From NCBI RefSeq assembly GCF_900102345.1, contig NZ_FNKB01000001.1, forward strand, positions 2,108,001 to 2,172,000: DNA of 64,000 nt, given 5' to 3'. A program made the position numbers and the translations under genes. Source of the stretch: Leucobacter chromiiresistens (GTDB lineage Bacteria; Actinomycetota; Actinomycetes; Actinomycetales; Microbacteriaceae). Under the pieces are notes generated by a model. That model did not search any database, was not told the origin of the DNA, and worked only from the letters and a program-made list of their open reading frames with translations. The first letter of the stretch is position 1; every line of letters starts with the position of its first letter. Positions 33,436 through 42,257 of the stretch are shown here, one piece after another.

Positions 33436-34749
33436 ATGAGCTCCGAGACCTCCGAGCAGACGCTGTCGGAAACGGCCCGCGTCGCCCGTGACCTGATCCG
33501 CATCGACACCTCCAACCGCGGCGGCGGCGACGCCGAACCGGAGCGGCCGGCGGCCGACTACGTCGCGGCGTATCTGCGCGACCTCGGCCTCGATCCGGAG
33601 ATCATCGAGACCGATCCCGGGCGCGCGAGCGTCGTCGCCCGCGTGCACGGCGCCGATCCGGCACTGCCGGCGCTCGTGCTCCACGGGCATCTCGATGTCG
33701 TGCCCGCGGACCCCGCGAACTGGACGGTGGACCCGTTCGCGGGCGTCGTCAAGGACGGGATGCTGTGGGGGCGAGGCGCCGTCGACATGAAGGACATGGA
33801 CGCCATGATCCTCACGGCGATCGCCGAGCTGCTGCGCGGCGGAGAGCGCCCCCGCCGCGACGTCGTGCTCGCCTTCTTCGCCGACGAGGAGAACGGCGGA
33901 GTGTACGGGGCCCAGCACCTCGTGCGGCACCGCCCCGAGCTCTTCGCCGGGGCCGAGACCGCGATCAGCGAGGTGGGCGGCTACTCGATCGACATCGACG
34001 GCACGCGCGCGTACCTCGTGCAGACGGGCGAGAAGTCGCTCGAGTGGATCCGGCTGCGCGCCCGCGGAACCGCGGCCCACGGCTCGCGCGTCTGGCACGA
34101 CAACGCCGTGACGCGGCTCGCCGAGGCGATCGCCGCGCTCGGGCGCCACGAGTGGCCGGTGACGCTCACCGACACGACACGAGACCTCGTCGACGCGATC
34201 GCGGGCATTCTGGGCGAGGATCCGCACGAGGTCACCCCGGAGGACCTCGTGCTGCGCCTCGGCAAGGGCGGCGGGTTCATCCAGGCGAGCCTGCGCAGCA
34301 CCAGCAACCCGACGGTGCTCCAGGCGGGCTACAAGCACAACGTCATCCCCGATGCGGCGGAGGCGCTGGTGGATGTGCGCGCGCTGCCCGCCGATCAGGC
34401 GACGATCCTCGATCAGATCCGCGCCATCGTCGGCGACGACATCGAGCTCGAGCAGGTGCACTCCGACATCGGTCTCGAGGTGCCGTTCTCCGGCGAGCTG
34501 GTCGACGCGATGACGGCGTGCCTGCAGCGTGCCGACCCGGGCGCGCGCGTGCTGCCGTACCTGCTCTCGGGCGGAACCGACAACAAGTCGCTGGCCCGCC
34601 TCGGGATCACCGGGTACGGCTTCGCCCCGCTGCGCCTGCCCGCCGATCTCGACTTCCCCGGCATGTTCCACGGCGTCGACGAGCGCGTTCCGCTCGACGC
34701 GCTCGATTTCGGGCACGCCGTGCTGGTGGACCTCCTCCGCACCTACTGA
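33436..34749 (+). CDS. M20/M25/M40 family metallo-hydrolase
   Basis: Zinc-dependent peptidase or deacylase of 437 residues. First metal motif LVLHGHLDVVPAD, bridging Asp and activator in WGRGAVDMKDMDAM, catalytic Glu pair in FFADEENGG, dimerisation domain from about residue 200 (ARGTAAHGSR), last metal His near the C-terminus (FHGVDERVPLDAL). It belongs to the ArgE/DapE/CPG2 superfamily; the substrate cannot be told and there are no arginine or lysine genes beside it. Start fixed by the leaderless promoter; the frame is open upstream into the tRNA terminator. Confidence 0.92.
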   Translation: MSSETSEQTLSETARVARDLIRIDTSNRGGGDAEPERPAADYVAAYLRDLGLDPEIIETDPGRASVVARVHGADPALPALVLHGHLDVVPADPANWTVDPFAGVVKDGMLWGRGAVDMKDMDAMILTAIAELLRGGERPRRDVVLAFFADEENGGVYGAQHLVRHRPELFAGAETAISEVGGYSIDIDGTRAYLVQTGEKSLEWIRLRARGTAAHGSRVWHDNAVTRLAEAIAALGRHEWPVTLTDTTRDLVDAIAGILGEDPHEVTPEDLVLRLGKGGGFIQASLRSTSNPTVLQAGYKHNVIPDAAEALVDVRALPADQATILDQIRAIVGDDIELEQVHSDIGLEVPFSGELVDAMTACLQRADPGARVLPYLLSGGTDNKSLARLGITGYGFAPLRLPADLDFPGMFHGVDERVPLDALDFGHAVLVDLLRTY

Positions 34750-34780
34750 CGACGGCTCCGCCGCCGCGCGGGCGGGTGCC

Positions 34781-34806
34781 CTCACGGGATTCCCGCGCGC
34801 CGTGAG
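34781..34806 (+). terminator. Weak hairpin after the M20 peptidase gene
   Basis: CTCACGG and CCGTGAG with a 12-nt loop, directly upstream of the uppP -10 element TAGTCT at 34808-34813. Confidence 0.3.
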
Positions 34807-34807
34807 C

Positions 34808-34813
34808 TAGTCT
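34808..34813 (+). promoter_or_regulatory. -10 element of uppP-mshC
   Basis: TAGTCT, about 60 nt before the uppP ATG; the gene has a normal AGGAAAGGA ribosome site, so this transcript has a leader. Confidence 0.45.
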
Positions 34814-34872
34814 GGACGGCGGTCCAAACGCGGCGCGGGCGAGTCGAGCGCCGCGCAGCCAGGAAAGGAATC

Positions 34873-35769
34873 ATGGGAATCTTCGAGGCGATCCTCCTGG
34901 GAATCATTCAGGGACTCACCGAGTTCCTGCCCATCTCGTCGAGCGCGCACCTGCGCATCGCGAGCGAGCTGCTCGGCATCGGGGATGCCGGCGCGGCGTT
35001 CACCGCGATCACGCAGATCGGCACGGAAGCGGCGGTGATCGTGTTCTTCTGGCGCGACATCGTGCGCATCATCGGGCGCTGGGCGCAGTCGCTCAGCGGC
35101 AAGCGCGTGCCGCGCAACGACCCCGACGCGCTCATGGGCTGGTGGATCATCATCGGCACGCTGCCGATCGTCGTGCTCGGCCTCCTCTTCCAGGATCAGA
35201 TCGAGACCACCCTGCGGTCGCTCTGGTTCGTCGCCATCAGCCTCATCGTGTTCGGCCTGCTCCTCGGCGTCGCGGACCGCGTCGGCTCGAAGGTGCGGCC
35301 GATCGAGCAGCTCACCTGGAAGCACGGACTCGTCTACGGCTTCGCCCAGGCGCTCGCGCTCATCCCCGGCGTCTCGCGCTCGGGCGGCACGATCACGGCG
35401 GGTCTGCTCATGGGCTACACCCGCGAGGCCGCCGCGCGCTACTCCTTCCTCCTCGCGATCCCGGCGGTGCTCGGGTCGGGCTTCTACCAGGTGTTCAAGG
35501 CCATGCGCGCACCGGCGGAGGGAACGCCGATGGGCCTCACCATCGTCGCGACGGTCGTCGCGTTCGTCATCGCGCTGTTCGTGATCGGGCTGTTCATGAA
35601 GTACATCTCGAAGCGCAGCTTCATGCCGTTCGTGATCTACCGCGTCGTCATCGGCGCCGTCATCATCGTGCTGCTCGCCACCGGCGTGCTCTCCGCGGAC
35701 GGCGGCGCCTCGGTCGCCGAGGGCGCTGCGAACGGCGCGCACGCACTCGTCGCGGGAGGCGCACGATGA
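34873..35769 (+). CDS. uppP: Undecaprenyl-diphosphate phosphatase
   Basis: Recycles the cell-wall lipid carrier by dephosphorylating undecaprenyl diphosphate at the membrane. The 298-residue protein has about eight helices, the [19 protein letters not shown] motif at residues 12-30 with the catalytic Glu, and PGVSRSGGT. Longer than E. coli BacA mainly by loops and a C-terminal extension. ATGA overlap with mshC, an arrangement seen in many actinobacteria. Confidence 0.96.
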   Translation: MGIFEAILLGIIQGLTEFLPISSSAHLRIASELLGIGDAGAAFTAITQIGTEAAVIVFFWRDIVRIIGRWAQSLSGKRVPRNDPDALMGWWIIIGTLPIVVLGLLFQDQIETTLRSLWFVAISLIVFGLLLGVADRVGSKVRPIEQLTWKHGLVYGFAQALALIPGVSRSGGTITAGLLMGYTREAAARYSFLLAIPAVLGSGFYQVFKAMRAPAEGTPMGLTIVATVVAFVIALFVIGLFMKYISKRSFMPFVIYRVVIGAVIIVLLATGVLSADGGASVAEGAANGAHALVAGGAR

Positions 35770-37013
35770 GAACCTGGACCCCTCCCGAGGTGCCCGACCT
35801 CCCCGGAACGGGCGTCGCACCCAAGCTCTTCAACACGGCGACGGAACGGCTCGAGCACCCGGCCATCCCCGAGGGCCGCGCGCACTTGTACGTCTGCGGC
35901 ATCACGCCCTACGACGCCACGCACCTGGGCCACGCGTTCACCTACCTCGCCTTCGACATCATGCAGCGGGCGTGGCGCGATGCGGGCATCGAGACGGTGT
36001 ACGGCCAGAACATCACCGACATCGACGACCCGCTGCTCGAGCGGGCCAACGACACCGGGGTCGACTGGCGCGCCCTCGCCGACGAGCAGATCGGGCTCTT
36101 CCGCTCCGACATGCACCGCATGGGCATGCTGCCGCCCGAGCACTACATCGCGGTGACCGAGCAGATCGACGAGATCGCCGACGCGGTGGGCGAGCTGCTC
36201 GAACGCGGCTTCGCGTACGCCGTGCCCACCGAGGGCGCCGCGGGCGACGACATCTACTTCGACACGAGCGCCGCCGAGCGGGAGTCCCAGTGGCGTCTCG
36301 GCGACGTCGCTCCCTACGACCACGATCTGATGCTGCGGCTGAGCGCGGAGCGCGGTGGAGACCCCGAGCGGCCGGGCAAGCGCGGGCCGCTCGACCCGCT
36401 GCTCTGGCGCGCGGCGCGATCCGACGAGCCGAGCTGGGAGACCTCCGTCGGCGCCGGCCGGCCCGGGTGGCACATCGAATGCTCCGTCATTGCGCGAGGG
36501 GCCCTGGGCGGCGCCTTCACCGTGCAGGGCGGCGGCTCGGATCTCGTCTTCCCGCACCACGAGTTCACCGCGGCGCACGCGACCGCGCTGTCGGGCACCC
36601 CGCTCGCGCACGCCTACTGCCACGCGGGTCTCGTCTCGTACCAGGGGCACAAGATGTCGAAGTCCCGCGGCAACCTCGTCTTCGTCTCGAAGCTGCTGGA
36701 CGGCGGCGCCGACCCCTCGGCGATCCGTCTGGGCCTGCTCGCGCACCACTACCGCTCGGAGTGGGAGTGGCACGACAGCGATCTGGACGTCGCGCGCCGA
36801 CGGCTGGAAGCCTGGCGATCGGGGCTGCAGCGCACGAGCGCCGAGCCGGTCGCCGCGGCGGCCGTCGTGCGGCAGCTGCGATCGGCGATCGCGAACGACC
36901 TGGACACGCCCGTGATGCTGGCGACGCTCGACGCGGCACTGGATCAGGGCGTCGATTCGCCCGACCTGGTCGCCGATGCCGTGCTCGCGCTGCTCGGCGT
37001 GCAGCTGCGCTGA
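35766..37013 (+). CDS. mshC: Mycothiol synthesis cysteine ligase
   Basis: Joins cysteine to glucosaminyl-inositol using ATP, the third dedicated step of mycothiol synthesis. The 415-residue protein is a cysteinyl-tRNA synthetase relative: [14 protein letters not shown] (zinc Cys and HIGH-type motif), [27 protein letters not shown] and HHEFTAAHA (zinc ligands), and KMSKSRGN. Its short length without an anticodon-binding domain separates it from CysS. Presence points to an actinobacterium using mycothiol. Confidence 0.96.
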   Translation: MRTWTPPEVPDLPGTGVAPKLFNTATERLEHPAIPEGRAHLYVCGITPYDATHLGHAFTYLAFDIMQRAWRDAGIETVYGQNITDIDDPLLERANDTGVDWRALADEQIGLFRSDMHRMGMLPPEHYIAVTEQIDEIADAVGELLERGFAYAVPTEGAAGDDIYFDTSAAERESQWRLGDVAPYDHDLMLRLSAERGGDPERPGKRGPLDPLLWRAARSDEPSWETSVGAGRPGWHIECSVIARGALGGAFTVQGGGSDLVFPHHEFTAAHATALSGTPLAHAYCHAGLVSYQGHKMSKSRGNLVFVSKLLDGGADPSAIRLGLLAHHYRSEWEWHDSDLDVARRRLEAWRSGLQRTSAEPVAAAAVVRQLRSAIANDLDTPVMLATLDAALDQGVDSPDLVADAVLALLGVQLR

Positions 37014-37033
37014 CCGGGGTGCGGCTGCGCTGA
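36999..37033. repeat. 20-bp tandem duplication across the mshC stop codon
   Basis: GTGCAGCTGCGCTGACCGG is followed at a 20-nt period by GTGCGGCTGCGCTGATCG; the TGA stop is present in both copies. Confidence 0.65.
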
Positions 37034-37041
37034 TCGCCGGG

Positions 37042-38172
37042 CTAGGGGCGGGGCGCCTCGGGAGCGTCGTCGCCGTTCGCTTCATCGGTCTGCGCGCTCC
37101 GCTTCGGGCCGCCGGGGCCGGAGCCGTCGGGATCGGACTCGGGTGAGCGCGGCTCCGCGTCATCCGTCTCCGAGGAGTCGGGGGCGGCTGCGGGCTCCGC
37201 CGCGGCCGAGGCCTCCGGTGCGGCCGAGCGCTCGACGGGGGGCCGCGGCGACTCGACGTCGCGGGCGAAGCGCTGCCCGCCCTTCAAGAACTTCTCGAAC
37301 TCGAGCGCGATCGCGTCGCCCGTCGTCTCCGCCGCGAGTTCCTCGTCCCGCGACTCCTCGAGCCGTCGGATGTAGCGCGACATGTCCTCGTCGGCGTCGG
37401 CGATCCGATTGATGTTCGCCTCCCACTCGTTGGCCTGCACGAGCAGATCGCCGCGGGGGATCACGATGTCGAGCAGCTCCTCGAGCTTGTCGAGCAGCGC
37501 GAGCGAGGCTTTGGGCGAGGGCGTGCTGTGCACGTAGTGGGGCACCTGCGCCCAGAGCGAGAGCGTCTCGATGCCTGCCTCGGCGAGTGCGAGGTCGATC
37601 ACGGTCGAGATGCCCGCCGGGCCCTCGTAGCTGCTGCGCACCGCGCCGACCTCGTCGCGGCGCGCCGCGTACTCCGACGTAACGGTTGTCACGATCGGCC
37701 GGGTGTGCGGGGCGTCGGAGAACATGGAGCCCAGGATGATGACGAAGTCGATCGCCCAGACGTCGACCAGTTCCACGATCTCGTCGGCGAAGTTCTGCCA
37801 ATCGCGCGCCGGCTCGACGCCGGCCAGCAGGAAGAGATCGCGCACGGGGCTGCCGTCGATCCGCCGCACCGTCTCGCTCTCGGCGGCGAGCGGCGCGTCG
37901 AGCGCCTCCGCCGACGCGCCCGGGCGCTGCACCGGGCCGAAGAGCCGCGTGTCGGGCCATTCGAGCACTCGCTTGCCCGTCGCGTCGAAGAGCACCTTCG
38001 GGCGATGCACCTGGAAGTCGACGTACCCCTCGGCGCCGATCTCGTGGAGCACCTCGGCGTCGATCAGCCCTGCGAGATGCTGCAGCACCTCCGTCGTGGC
38101 GTCGCCGGCATCGCTCCATCCCTGGAACGCGACGATGAGTACACGGGAATTCGGCGCGGAGGGTTCGGACAT
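37042..38172 (-). CDS. PAC2-family (proteasome assembly chaperone-like) protein
   Basis: A 376-residue protein of the PAC2 fold. The N-terminal part has VLIVAFQGWSDAGDATTEVLQHL and the middle GVEPARDWQNFADEIVELV, IILGSMFSDAPHTRP, YEGPAGISTVIDLALAEAGI and WAQVPHYVHSTPSP, all typical of the actinobacterial family. The last 80 residues are disordered and acidic. The family resembles eukaryotic proteasome assembly chaperones, but its bacterial role is not established. TACCCT on the minus strand (38185-38180) is 7 nt from the ATG. Divergent from the HAD-TrmI gene. Confidence 0.9.
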   Translation of the reverse strand: MSEPSAPNSRVLIVAFQGWSDAGDATTEVLQHLAGLIDAEVLHEIGAEGYVDFQVHRPKVLFDATGKRVLEWPDTRLFGPVQRPGASAEALDAPLAAESETVRRIDGSPVRDLFLLAGVEPARDWQNFADEIVELVDVWAIDFVIILGSMFSDAPHTRPIVTTVTSEYAARRDEVGAVRSSYEGPAGISTVIDLALAEAGIETLSLWAQVPHYVHSTPSPKASLALLDKLEELLDIVIPRGDLLVQANEWEANINRIADADEDMSRYIRRLEESRDEELAAETTGDAIALEFEKFLKGGQRFARDVESPRPPVERSAAPEASAAAEPAAAPDSSETDDAEPRSPESDPDGSGPGGPKRSAQTDEANGDDAPEAPRP

Positions 38173-38200
38173 AGGCTCCAGGGTATCGGCTGTCGATCAG

Positions 38201-38206
38201 TACACT
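38201..38206 (+). promoter_or_regulatory. Leaderless-type -10 of the HAD-TrmI fusion gene
   Basis: TACACT, 7 nt before ATG 38214. Confidence 0.5.
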
Positions 38207-38213
38207 GGTTCGG

Positions 38214-40052
38214 ATGAACGCATTCCTCTCTGAGCGGACAGCCGACGCTCGCCCCGCTGCCGTGCTCTGGGATATGGACGGCACCCTGATCGATTCGGAG
38301 CCGCTCTGGCTCGAGTCCGAACTCGCCATGCTCGGCCGCTACGGCATCGAGCTGACCCCCGAGATCCGCAACTCGCTGATCGGCTCGGGGCTGCGCGCCG
38401 CCGCGGAGCGGTTCCAGGAGCTCGGCGTGCCGATGGGGGTCGACGAGATCATCGAGGAGTGGAAGTCGGGCGTCATCGCCGGTCTCGCCGCCTCCGAGCC
38501 GCTGTGGCGACCGGGCGCGGTCGAGCTGCTGCACTCGCTGCGCGATGCCGGCATCCCGAGCGCGCTCGTGACCATGGCGGTGCGCGAGATCGCCGATGCC
38601 GTCGTGGCGCTGCTGCCCGAGGGGCTCTTCGCCCAGGTGATCGGCGGCGACGAGGTGGCGCACGAGAAGCCGCATCCCGATCCCTACCTCAGGGGAGCGG
38701 ATCTGCTCGGCGTCGACATCGCGCAGTGCGTCGCACTCGAAGACTCGGTCACCGGGCTGCGCTCCGCCCACGCCTCCGGGGCGATCGCCTTCGGCATCCC
38801 GAACCTGCTCGACCTGGCGCAGGCGCCGGCGCACGAGATCTGGCCGTCGCTCGACGGAGTCGACGCCGATGCGCTGAGCGAGCGGTACGCGGCCCTGCGG
38901 GGCGAGGCGGCGCGCACGGCTTCCGAGGCCGGCGTCGACGTCGCCGCGGCGGCTGGAGAGGCGCCCGCGGTGCGGGGTCCGTTCCAGTACGGCGACCGCG
39001 TGCAGCTCACCGGGCCGAAGGGTCGCCTCAACACGATCACGCTCGTGCGCGCGGGGGAGTTCCACAGCCACCGCGGCGTGATCCCGCACGCTGAGATCGT
39101 CGGACGACCGGATGCGTCGGTCGTGGTCAACAGCAGCGGCGAGGAGTATCTCGCGCTCCGCCCCCTGCTCTCCGACTTCGTCATGTCGATGCCGCGCGGC
39201 GCCGCCATCGTGTATCCGAAGGACGCCGCGCAGATCCTCTCGCTCGCCGACATCTTCCCGGGCGCTCGCGTGGTCGAGGCGGGCGTCGGATCCGGAGCCC
39301 TGTCGCTGCACCTGCTCAGAGGCGTCGGCTCCGACGGCGCCCTCTTCTCCTTCGAGCGCCGCGACGAGTTCGCGGAGATCGCCACCGGCAACGTGGTCGC
39401 CTTCTCGGGAAGCGTGCCCGAGAACTGGACGCTGACCGTCGGCGATCTGCAGGAGACCCTGCCGGCGGTCTGCGCGCCGGGCAGCATCGATCGCGTGGTG
39501 CTCGACATGCTCGCACCCTGGGAGTGCGTCGACGTCGCGGCCGAGGCGCTCGCCCCGGGCGGAGTGCTCATCTGCTACGTCGCCACTGTGACGCAGCTCT
39601 CGCGCACCGTGGAGCAGATTCGGCGCAGCGGCGGCTTCGCGCACGCGCAGGCCTCGGAGACGCTCGTGCGCGGCTGGCACGTCGAGGGGCTCGCGGTGCG
39701 CCCCGACCATCGCATGGTCGCGCACACGGGGTTCCTCGTGACCGCCAGACGGCTCGCGCCGGGCACCGTGCTCCCCGAGCTGAAGCGCCGCGCGTCGAAG
39801 AGCGACTTCAGCGAGGCCGACCTCGGCAGCTGGCTGCCCGACCTCGGGCCCGAGGGGGATGCCCCGGCGGGCGCCGAGGTGTGGACGCCCGAGGCGGTGG
39901 GCGAGCGGAGCAAGAGCGACAAGGTGCTGCGCAAGAAGGTGCGCGAGACGCAGCAGTTCGCGCGCGAACGGGGAGGCGAGCTCCCCGGGGGCGAAGCCGA
40001 CCCCGCGCGCCCGGACGGCGCGGACGCCGCGCGCCCGGACGGCGCCGCGTAG
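38214..40052 (+). CDS. trmI: Fusion of HAD phosphatase and tRNA (adenine-58-N1) methyltransferase TrmI
   Basis: One 612-residue frame holds two enzymes. Residues 1-230 are a HAD hydrolase: motif I WDMDGTLIDSEP (Asp20, Asp22), Thr120 in ALVTMA, Lys152 in EKPHPDP, and Glu176-Asp177 in ALEDSVTG. Residues 255-560 are a full-length TrmI: GPFQYGDRVQLTGPKGR, GEFHSHRGVI, YPKDAAQI, SAM loop VEAGVGSGALSLHLL and LDMLAPWECVDVAAEAL. The joining segment has no ATG or GTG near the domain border and no stop, so this is not two overlapping genes. The C-terminus is charged and ends in a 24-nt tandem repeat. TrmI makes m1A58 in the T-loop of tRNAs. Confidence 0.92.
   Translation: MNAFLSERTADARPAAVLWDMDGTLIDSEPLWLESELAMLGRYGIELTPEIRNSLIGSGLRAAAERFQELGVPMGVDEIIEEWKSGVIAGLAASEPLWRPGAVELLHSLRDAGIPSALVTMAVREIADAVVALLPEGLFAQVIGGDEVAHEKPHPDPYLRGADLLGVDIAQCVALEDSVTGLRSAHASGAIAFGIPNLLDLAQAPAHEIWPSLDGVDADALSERYAALRGEAARTASEAGVDVAAAAGEAPAVRGPFQYGDRVQLTGPKGRLNTITLVRAGEFHSHRGVIPHAEIVGRPDASVVVNSSGEEYLALRPLLSDFVMSMPRGAAIVYPKDAAQILSLADIFPGARVVEAGVGSGALSLHLLRGVGSDGALFSFERRDEFAEIATGNVVAFSGSVPENWTLTVGDLQETLPAVCAPGSIDRVVLDMLAPWECVDVAAEALAPGGVLICYVATVTQLSRTVEQIRRSGGFAHAQASETLVRGWHVEGLAVRPDHRMVAHTGFLVTARRLAPGTVLPELKRRASKSDFSEADLGSWLPDLGPEGDAPAGAEVWTPEAVGERSKSDKVLRKKVRETQQFARERGGELPGGEADPARPDGADAARPDGAA
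40003..40044 (+). repeat. 24-bp tandem repeat in the 3' end of the HAD-TrmI gene
   Basis: CCGCGCGCCCGGACGGCG occurs at 40003 and 40027 and encodes two ARPDGA copies just before the stop codon. Confidence 0.7.
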
Positions 40053-40073
40053 CGCGACCGGCCCACGGCTCGC

Positions 40074-40102
40074 CGCGACCCGCGCGATCCTCGTGGGTCG
40101 CG
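40074..40102 (+). terminator. Hairpin after the HAD-TrmI gene
   Basis: CGCGACCC and GGGTCGCG with a 13-nt loop; no T-tract. Confidence 0.55.
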
Positions 40103-40167
40103 CGCGCCCGCCCAGCCGCCGTTCGATAGGATGGCCGGGTTCACATCGGCTTCCTCGAGAGGTGCTC

Positions 40168-41094
40168 ATGCTCCGTCGCATCATTCCCGCTACCGCCGCC
40201 GCTGCGCTGCTCCTCGCCGGAGCGACGGGATGCAGCGCGCAGCAGGCGCAGGCCTCCGACTGCACGGCGACGCTGCAGCCGGGGGCCCTGAGCGACAGCA
40301 CGACCGTCCTGGGGAGCTTCGGCGAGGCGCCGCAGATCTCGGCCCCCGAGAACGTCGAGATCACGTCCACGCAGCGCACCGTGGTGGAATCGGGCGATCG
40401 CGACGGCTACGTCGCGGGGGAGCAGTCCCTCGTCGGCGTCAACATGGCCTTCTTCGACGCCGCCACGGGTGAGGCGCTCTTCCAGAGCGAGGGCTTCACC
40501 GACGCATCGCGGCCGCCGCAGCCGCTGCTCGTCGCGGAGGAGACGGCGAACCCGCTGAGCGAGGCCGTGCGCTGCTCCGTGCCGGGCGACCGCGTCGTGC
40601 TCGCGCTCGCACCGGAGGAGAGCGCGCAGCTCGCCGGCCAGCTCGGCGCTCCCGACGCCGGTGCGCTCATCGGCGTCGTCGACGTGGTCTCGACGGCTCC
40701 CACGTCGGCGGAGGGCCCGGCTCGCGGCCTGCCGAACGGGTTCCCGGCAGTGGTCACCGACGACGAGGGGCGCGTCGGCGTCGTGCTGCCGCCGACCGAT
40801 GCCCCCGAGGGCACGACGTCGGCGCTGCGGATCGAGGGCGATGGCGACGAGGTCTCGGCGACGGACAACGTGATCGCCCAGGTGCTCGCCGTCGGCTGGG
40901 ACGGGATGGAGCAGGAGAACACCTGGAACACGGGTCTCAAGCTGCTCTACACCGAGGCCGACATCGCGCAGTCCGGCGTGACGTACCGCGCCGAGTTGAC
41001 CGGCAAGCCGGTCGGTTCGCAGGTGGTCATCGTCGAGAACGAGGGCGGCGCCGACGCCCGCGTCGTGGTCGTCGACATCCTCGGGGTCAGCTGA
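40168..41094 (+). CDS. Lipoprotein, possibly a degenerate FKBP-type peptidyl-prolyl isomerase
   Basis: A 308-residue secreted lipoprotein: signal MLRRIIPATAAAALLLAGATGC with a lipobox Cys at about residue 22. The rest resembles two diverged beta-sheet modules. In related genomes FKBP-like lipoproteins lie upstream of pafB, and the segment ATDNVIAQVLAVGWDG and TWNTG recalls the FKBP line with V..Y.G..WDG, but the catalytic aromatic residues are not clear. Treat the isomerase function as tentative. GAGAGG ribosome site; TAGGAT at 40126-40131 is a likely -10. 8 nt before pafB. Confidence 0.72.
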   Translation: MLRRIIPATAAAALLLAGATGCSAQQAQASDCTATLQPGALSDSTTVLGSFGEAPQISAPENVEITSTQRTVVESGDRDGYVAGEQSLVGVNMAFFDAATGEALFQSEGFTDASRPPQPLLVAEETANPLSEAVRCSVPGDRVVLALAPEESAQLAGQLGAPDAGALIGVVDVVSTAPTSAEGPARGLPNGFPAVVTDDEGRVGVVLPPTDAPEGTTSALRIEGDGDEVSATDNVIAQVLAVGWDGMEQENTWNTGLKLLYTEADIAQSGVTYRAELTGKPVGSQVVIVENEGGADARVVVVDILGVS

Positions 41095-41102
41095 GGCCGG
41101 CC

Positions 41103-42257
41103 GTGCCGAGCAGCTCGGCCTCCTCCGACGCGCCCGCGAAGGCGCCGCGGTCGTCCGTGCCGAGCGAGCAGCGGCTGTTCAGCCTCGTGCTCGCCCTCGT
41201 CGTCAGCCCGTTCGGCGCGACGAAGCGCGAGCTGCTCTCGTCGGTCTACGGCTATGCCGACCGGTACCGGCACGGACCCATCAGCCCCGCCCTCGAGAAG
41301 CAGTTCGAGCGCGACAAGGATCAGCTGCGGTCGCTCGGGATTCAGATCGAGGCCTTCGACGATCCCCAGGACGCCGGCAACAACCAGCTCACCCGTTACC
41401 GCATCTCGAAGGAGCGCCTCCAGTTCCCCGCAGACCTGAGGTTCTCGGAGCGGGAGCTCATGCTGCTGCGGCTGGCGGCGCTCGCCTGGAGCGAGGGCAG
41501 CCTGAGCGCGGAGTCGCGGCGCGCGGCGATGAAGCTGGAGGCGCTCGGGGCGGGGCTCGATGTGCAGCATCTCGGCATCGCGCCGCGGCTCGGCACCGCT
41601 GAGGCGGCCGCCGCGCCGCTGCAGCGCGCGATCGATGCGGGGCGCGCGGTGCGCTTCGCGTACCGCCTGCCCGATCGGCCGGAGCCGCTGCTGAGGAGGG
41701 TGGCGCCGTTGCGTCTGCACCGCGCCGAGGGGCGGTGGCATCTGATCTCATGGGATCTGGAGCGCGACGCCGCCCGCACCTTCCTCCTCGCCCGCATCGA
41801 GGGGCGCGTGCAGCAGCTGGCCGAGGAGTTCGCCCCGGAGCTCCGCCTGCGCATCGACGCTGCGGTCGCCGAGCTCGAACGGCTGCGCAGCGAACGGCGT
41901 GCGGTGCTGTGCGTGCGACGGGGAAGCATCGCCGAGGCGAGGCTCGCGTCGCGCGCGAGCGGATCGCCCGGAGGTGCGCGCTGCGGAGCGGAGGACCACC
42001 GGGAGATCGAGGTGGGCGTGCTCGATCCGCACATCTTCGCGGCCGAGCTCATCGGATACGGAGCCGACGTGTCGGTGTGCGAGCCCGAGCGGCTGCGAGA
42101 CATCGTCGTGGCCGGGCTCCGCCGCATCGCGGAGGTGCACCGGCCGCGCCGAGGAGCGGACGCGGACGCCATCGCGACGGCCGACGAGGGAACCGACGAC
42201 GAGGGAACGGCCGACAACGGAACGGCTGCAGGCCGAGGAGGAGCATCCGGTGCGTAA
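41103..42257 (+). CDS. pafB: WYL-domain transcription regulator PafB
   Basis: With PafC forms the regulator that, in mycobacteria, induces the LexA/RecA-independent DNA damage response. The 384-residue protein has an N-terminal winged helix (EQRLFSLVLALVVSPFGATKRELLSSVYGY), a WYL domain from about residue 180 (RFAYRLPD, HLISWDLERDAARTFLLARI), and a C-terminal WCX-like extension with an Ala/Asp/Glu-rich tail. GTG start. The last 8 nt overlap pafC. Confidence 0.92.
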   Translation: MPSSSASSDAPAKAPRSSVPSEQRLFSLVLALVVSPFGATKRELLSSVYGYADRYRHGPISPALEKQFERDKDQLRSLGIQIEAFDDPQDAGNNQLTRYRISKERLQFPADLRFSERELMLLRLAALAWSEGSLSAESRRAAMKLEALGAGLDVQHLGIAPRLGTAEAAAAPLQRAIDAGRAVRFAYRLPDRPEPLLRRVAPLRLHRAEGRWHLISWDLERDAARTFLLARIEGRVQQLAEEFAPELRLRIDAAVAELERLRSERRAVLCVRRGSIAEARLASRASGSPGGARCGAEDHREIEVGVLDPHIFAAELIGYGADVSVCEPERLRDIVVAGLRRIAEVHRPRRGADADAIATADEGTDDEGTADNGTAAGRGGASGA

